A stretch of 20,999 bases of DNA, taken from contig CAYVTZ010000045.1 of NCBI GenBank assembly GCA_964454685.1, positions 1 through 20,999 of the forward strand, given 5' to 3'. The position numbers were made by a program, and so were the translations under genes. This DNA is from CAYVTZ01 sp964454685 (GTDB lineage Bacteria; Bacillota; Clostridia; Christensenellales; Christensenellaceae). Below, piece by piece: positions 20,010-20,999 of the stretch (positions are counted from its first letter, which is position 1; each line of letters begins with the position of its first letter). The notes below the pieces were generated by a model that made no database searches, was not told the DNA's origin, and saw only the letters and a program-made list of their open reading frames with translations.

Positions 20010-20198
20010 ATGAGCCAAATGGAATTGCTGATTCAGCTGCGCGAGGAGCAGCGCAGGAAGATTGCGGACGGGAACATGGACGCGGTGGACGTAGTGGTGG
20101 GCTTATCCATCATGATACACGAATTGCAGAATCCGCGGGAGCGGCGGGAAGTAGCCTTAATGCCTGTGATGTGTGGAGGACGGGAATGCGTGCGTTGA
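20010..20198 (+). CDS. Small phage protein, unknown function
   Basis: This 62-residue protein (MSQMELLIQLREEQRRKIADGN...) is probably mostly helical, with a Gln/Glu/Arg-rich N-terminus and two cysteines near the end. AAGGGAGCG precedes the ATG, 13 bases after the helix-turn-helix gene. Its end overlaps the next start by 13 bases. Not recognised. Confidence 0.65.
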   Translation: MSQMELLIQLREEQRRKIADGNMDAVDVVVGLSIMIHELQNPRERREVALMPVMCGGRECVR

Positions 20199-20338
20199 AG
20201 GTGGGGCGGGCGCAGATGTATCGCCCGATGGCGGAGGAATGCTTTGCGCGGCGCAAGATGTGGAGGAAAAGATGGGCGATGAGATGGCAGGATTTGTGCA
20301 AGGCGCGGACGGGAAGTGGCGCATTGCGGATGAAATAA
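20186..20338 (+). CDS. 50-residue basic phage protein, unknown function
   Basis: The frame MRALKVGRAQMYRPMAEECF... is basic and rich in Arg, Lys, Met and Trp. It is preferred over the acidic frame at 20173-20370 because GGAGG (20175-20179) lies six bases before its ATG. Its codons also end mostly in G, like those of its neighbours. It overlaps the end of the previous gene and is followed after 12 bases by the next. The competing frame is not excluded. Confidence 0.5.
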   Translation: MRALKVGRAQMYRPMAEECFARRKMWRKRWAMRWQDLCKARTGSGALRMK

Positions 20339-20350
20339 TGGAGGAAGATG

Positions 20351-20590
20351 ATGGAGGAGATGACGATTGACCGCAGGAACCGCGTGGTGGCGGAGTGCGA
20401 CCCGCTGTGCGTGGAGAAAACGGACGAAGTCGAGATTGCGCGGATGCTGGAGCAAAAGGACGCAGAGATTATGAAGCTGAAAGGCGAGCTGGGGAACGCG
20501 GTGGCGGACGCGATTTTGGCGGGGGCGCGCTGTGAGGGATTGCGCAAGGTGATCTCAAACATGGCGGTCGAGATGTATGGAGAAAAATAA
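20351..20590 (+). CDS. Small coiled-coil phage protein
   Basis: This 79-residue protein has a helical middle part, likely a coiled coil (VEIARMLEQKDAEIMKLKGEL). It ends in ARCEGLRKVISNMAVEMYGEK. GGAGG (20340-20344) is six bases before the ATG at 20351; ATGs at 20348 and 20360 are worse spaced. The last eight codons recur in degenerate form at 20719-20742, pointing to a past duplication. Function unknown. Confidence 0.65.
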   Translation: MEEMTIDRRNRVVAECDPLCVEKTDEVEIARMLEQKDAEIMKLKGELGNAVADAILAGARCEGLRKVISNMAVEMYGEK

Positions 20591-20618
20591 GAAAAACATT
20601 TAGAGGAGTGAAAGGGCT

Positions 20619-20640
20619 CCCGCGAAGCCTGCTTCGTGGG
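20619..20640 (+). repeat. Strong palindromic hairpin
   Basis: CCCGCGAAGC pairs with GCTTCGTGGG over 10 positions (one G-T) with CT between. It lies in the gap after the coiled-coil gene, inside the decayed duplicate. No T-run follows, so it is not a terminator. Confidence 0.6.
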
Positions 20641-20691
20641 AAAGCGGAACTACAAGCGAAGGCTGAAAAATTGCGCTTTAGCGGAATGTGA

Positions 20692-20748
20692 AAGCCGGAG
20701 GTTTGGAGTGACGCGGCTGTTGAGATGTACGGGGAGAAAAAGCGATGA
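20692..20748 (+). pseudogene. Remnant of a duplicated coiled-coil gene
   Basis: After a TGA at 20689 the frame reads KPEVWSDAAVEMYGEKKR and stops at 20746-20748, overlapping the next start as ATGA. VEMYGEK is identical to the end of the gene at 20351-20590. Upstream in the same frame AKAEKLR parallels ARCEGLR of that gene. The rest is not recognisable. It looks like a truncated second copy. The stretch 20591-20691 otherwise holds only the hairpin at 20619. Confidence 0.5.
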
Positions 20749-20999
20749 GCAGGAAAAAGGCAAGCATCATGCAGGATTATGAGGAAGAATGCTGGTGCAT
20801 GGAATGCGGAAGTGCGGACAACTTGGAGGAGCACCACATATTCGGCGGGGCGAACCGCAGGATTTCCGAGCGTGAGGGATTTAAGGTTTTGCTGTGCGCG
20901 CAGCATCACCGCCACGGGCGGGACAGTGTGCACCAGAGCAGGGCGGCGGCGGACAAGTGGCGAGCGGCGGCGCAGGCAAAGTATGAGGAGACGCACAGC
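20745..20999 (+). CDS. HNH-like phage protein (partial, cut by window end)
   Basis: The first 85 residues are visible. A CWCMECG pair is followed by LEEHHIFGGANRR, then VLLCAQHHRHG and VHQSRAAADKWRAAAQAKYEE. The CxxC, HH...GGANR and CxxHH pattern matches a common family of small phage proteins with an HNH/zinc fold, found in early regions near recombination and replication genes. Whether it cuts DNA is not known to me. GGGGAG lies 8 bases before the ATG. The end is outside the window. Confidence 0.82.
   Translation, partial: MSRKKASIMQDYEEECWCMECGSADNLEEHHIFGGANRRISEREGFKVLLCAQHHRHGRDSVHQSRAAADKWRAAAQAKYEETHS

Larger units (their letters stand above)
15143..20999. mobile_element. Integrated element at ssrA, probably a prophage (left part)
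   Basis: The element has an integrase next to the tmRNA, then a lipoprotein, a CI-type repressor, a divergent Cro-like gene, several small genes, a helix-turn-helix protein and an HNH-like protein usual in phages. The order is that of a lysogeny module followed by an early region. The part from about 16.4 to 19.65 kb is AT-richer and alternates strands. From 19.69 kb the genes are GC-rich and all point right. No structural genes or right border are in the window, so an integrative conjugative element with phage-like control cannot be fully excluded. Confidence 0.85.

Noticed and set aside
20469..20996. 175-codon minus-strand frame at the window end
   Set aside because: It is antisense to the HNH-like gene and the coiled-coil gene, is rich in Arg/Pro/Ser as expected for a shadow frame, and has no binding site.
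15143..20999. Second copy of the ssrA end marking the right border of the element
   Set aside because: No repeat of the tmRNA 3' end could be found by eye in this part.
15143..20999. CRISPR array or insertion sequence in the element
   Set aside because: The repeats present are two-copy leaders and operators without regular spacers; no transposase or terminal inverted repeats are seen.

Overview
The window looks like a chromosome segment from a Gram-positive anaerobe of the Clostridia (Bacillota). The evidence is a T-box-controlled glycyl-tRNA synthetase, an ECF-type vitamin transporter, the secG-rnr-smpB-ssrA order, strong GGAGG ribosome binding sites and consensus TTGACA/TATAAT promoters. 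The order or genus cannot be fixed from sequence alone.

Bases 1-15142 are core chromosome. On the minus strand, glyS sits behind an unusually short glycine T-box leader. Divergent from it are a small zinc-ribbon membrane protein and the fluoride channel crcB. A strong promoter at about 2.69 kb then starts a vitamin/amino-acid run: an ECF substrate-binding membrane protein (probably for pantothenate), type III pantothenate kinase coaX and homoserine dehydrogenase hom. After a folded intercistronic RNA come a cupin, a short-chain dehydrogenase that may be the EF-P 5-aminopentanone reductase, and O-acetylhomoserine sulfhydrylase. hom and the sulfhydrylase are two steps of the homoserine-to-methionine route. 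Three tandem paralogues of an uncharacterised four-helix membrane protein follow, then a xylose-isomerase-like TIM-barrel protein behind a perfect 18-bp palindrome. The conserved cluster secG, rnr, smpB, ssrA (protein export, RNA decay, ribosome rescue) ends the core part.

From 15143 to the right edge lies an integrated element, most likely a prophage, inserted at the 3' end of the tmRNA gene. Its left module has a minus-strand tyrosine integrase, a secreted lipoprotein with a Pro/Thr linker, and a small Cro/CI-type repressor without a peptidase domain. It faces a Cro-like protein across a compact switch region with consensus divergent promoters and at least two near-identical operators. The order integrase-lipoprotein-repressor is that of known superinfection-exclusion lipoproteins of streptococcal phages.

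Between 18.1 and 19.65 kb, single minus-strand genes (a zinc-ribbon protein, an unknown protein and a decayed gene with two internal stops) alternate with short plus-strand genes. Two of these plus-strand genes share a 23-bp leader that includes the ribosome binding site. This looks like a slot for cargo genes (morons). From 19.69 kb a GC-richer early operon begins with a helix-turn-helix protein, continues with small overlapping genes and a decayed duplicate tail, and ends in a truncated HNH-like phage protein at the window edge. The right attachment site is not in the window.
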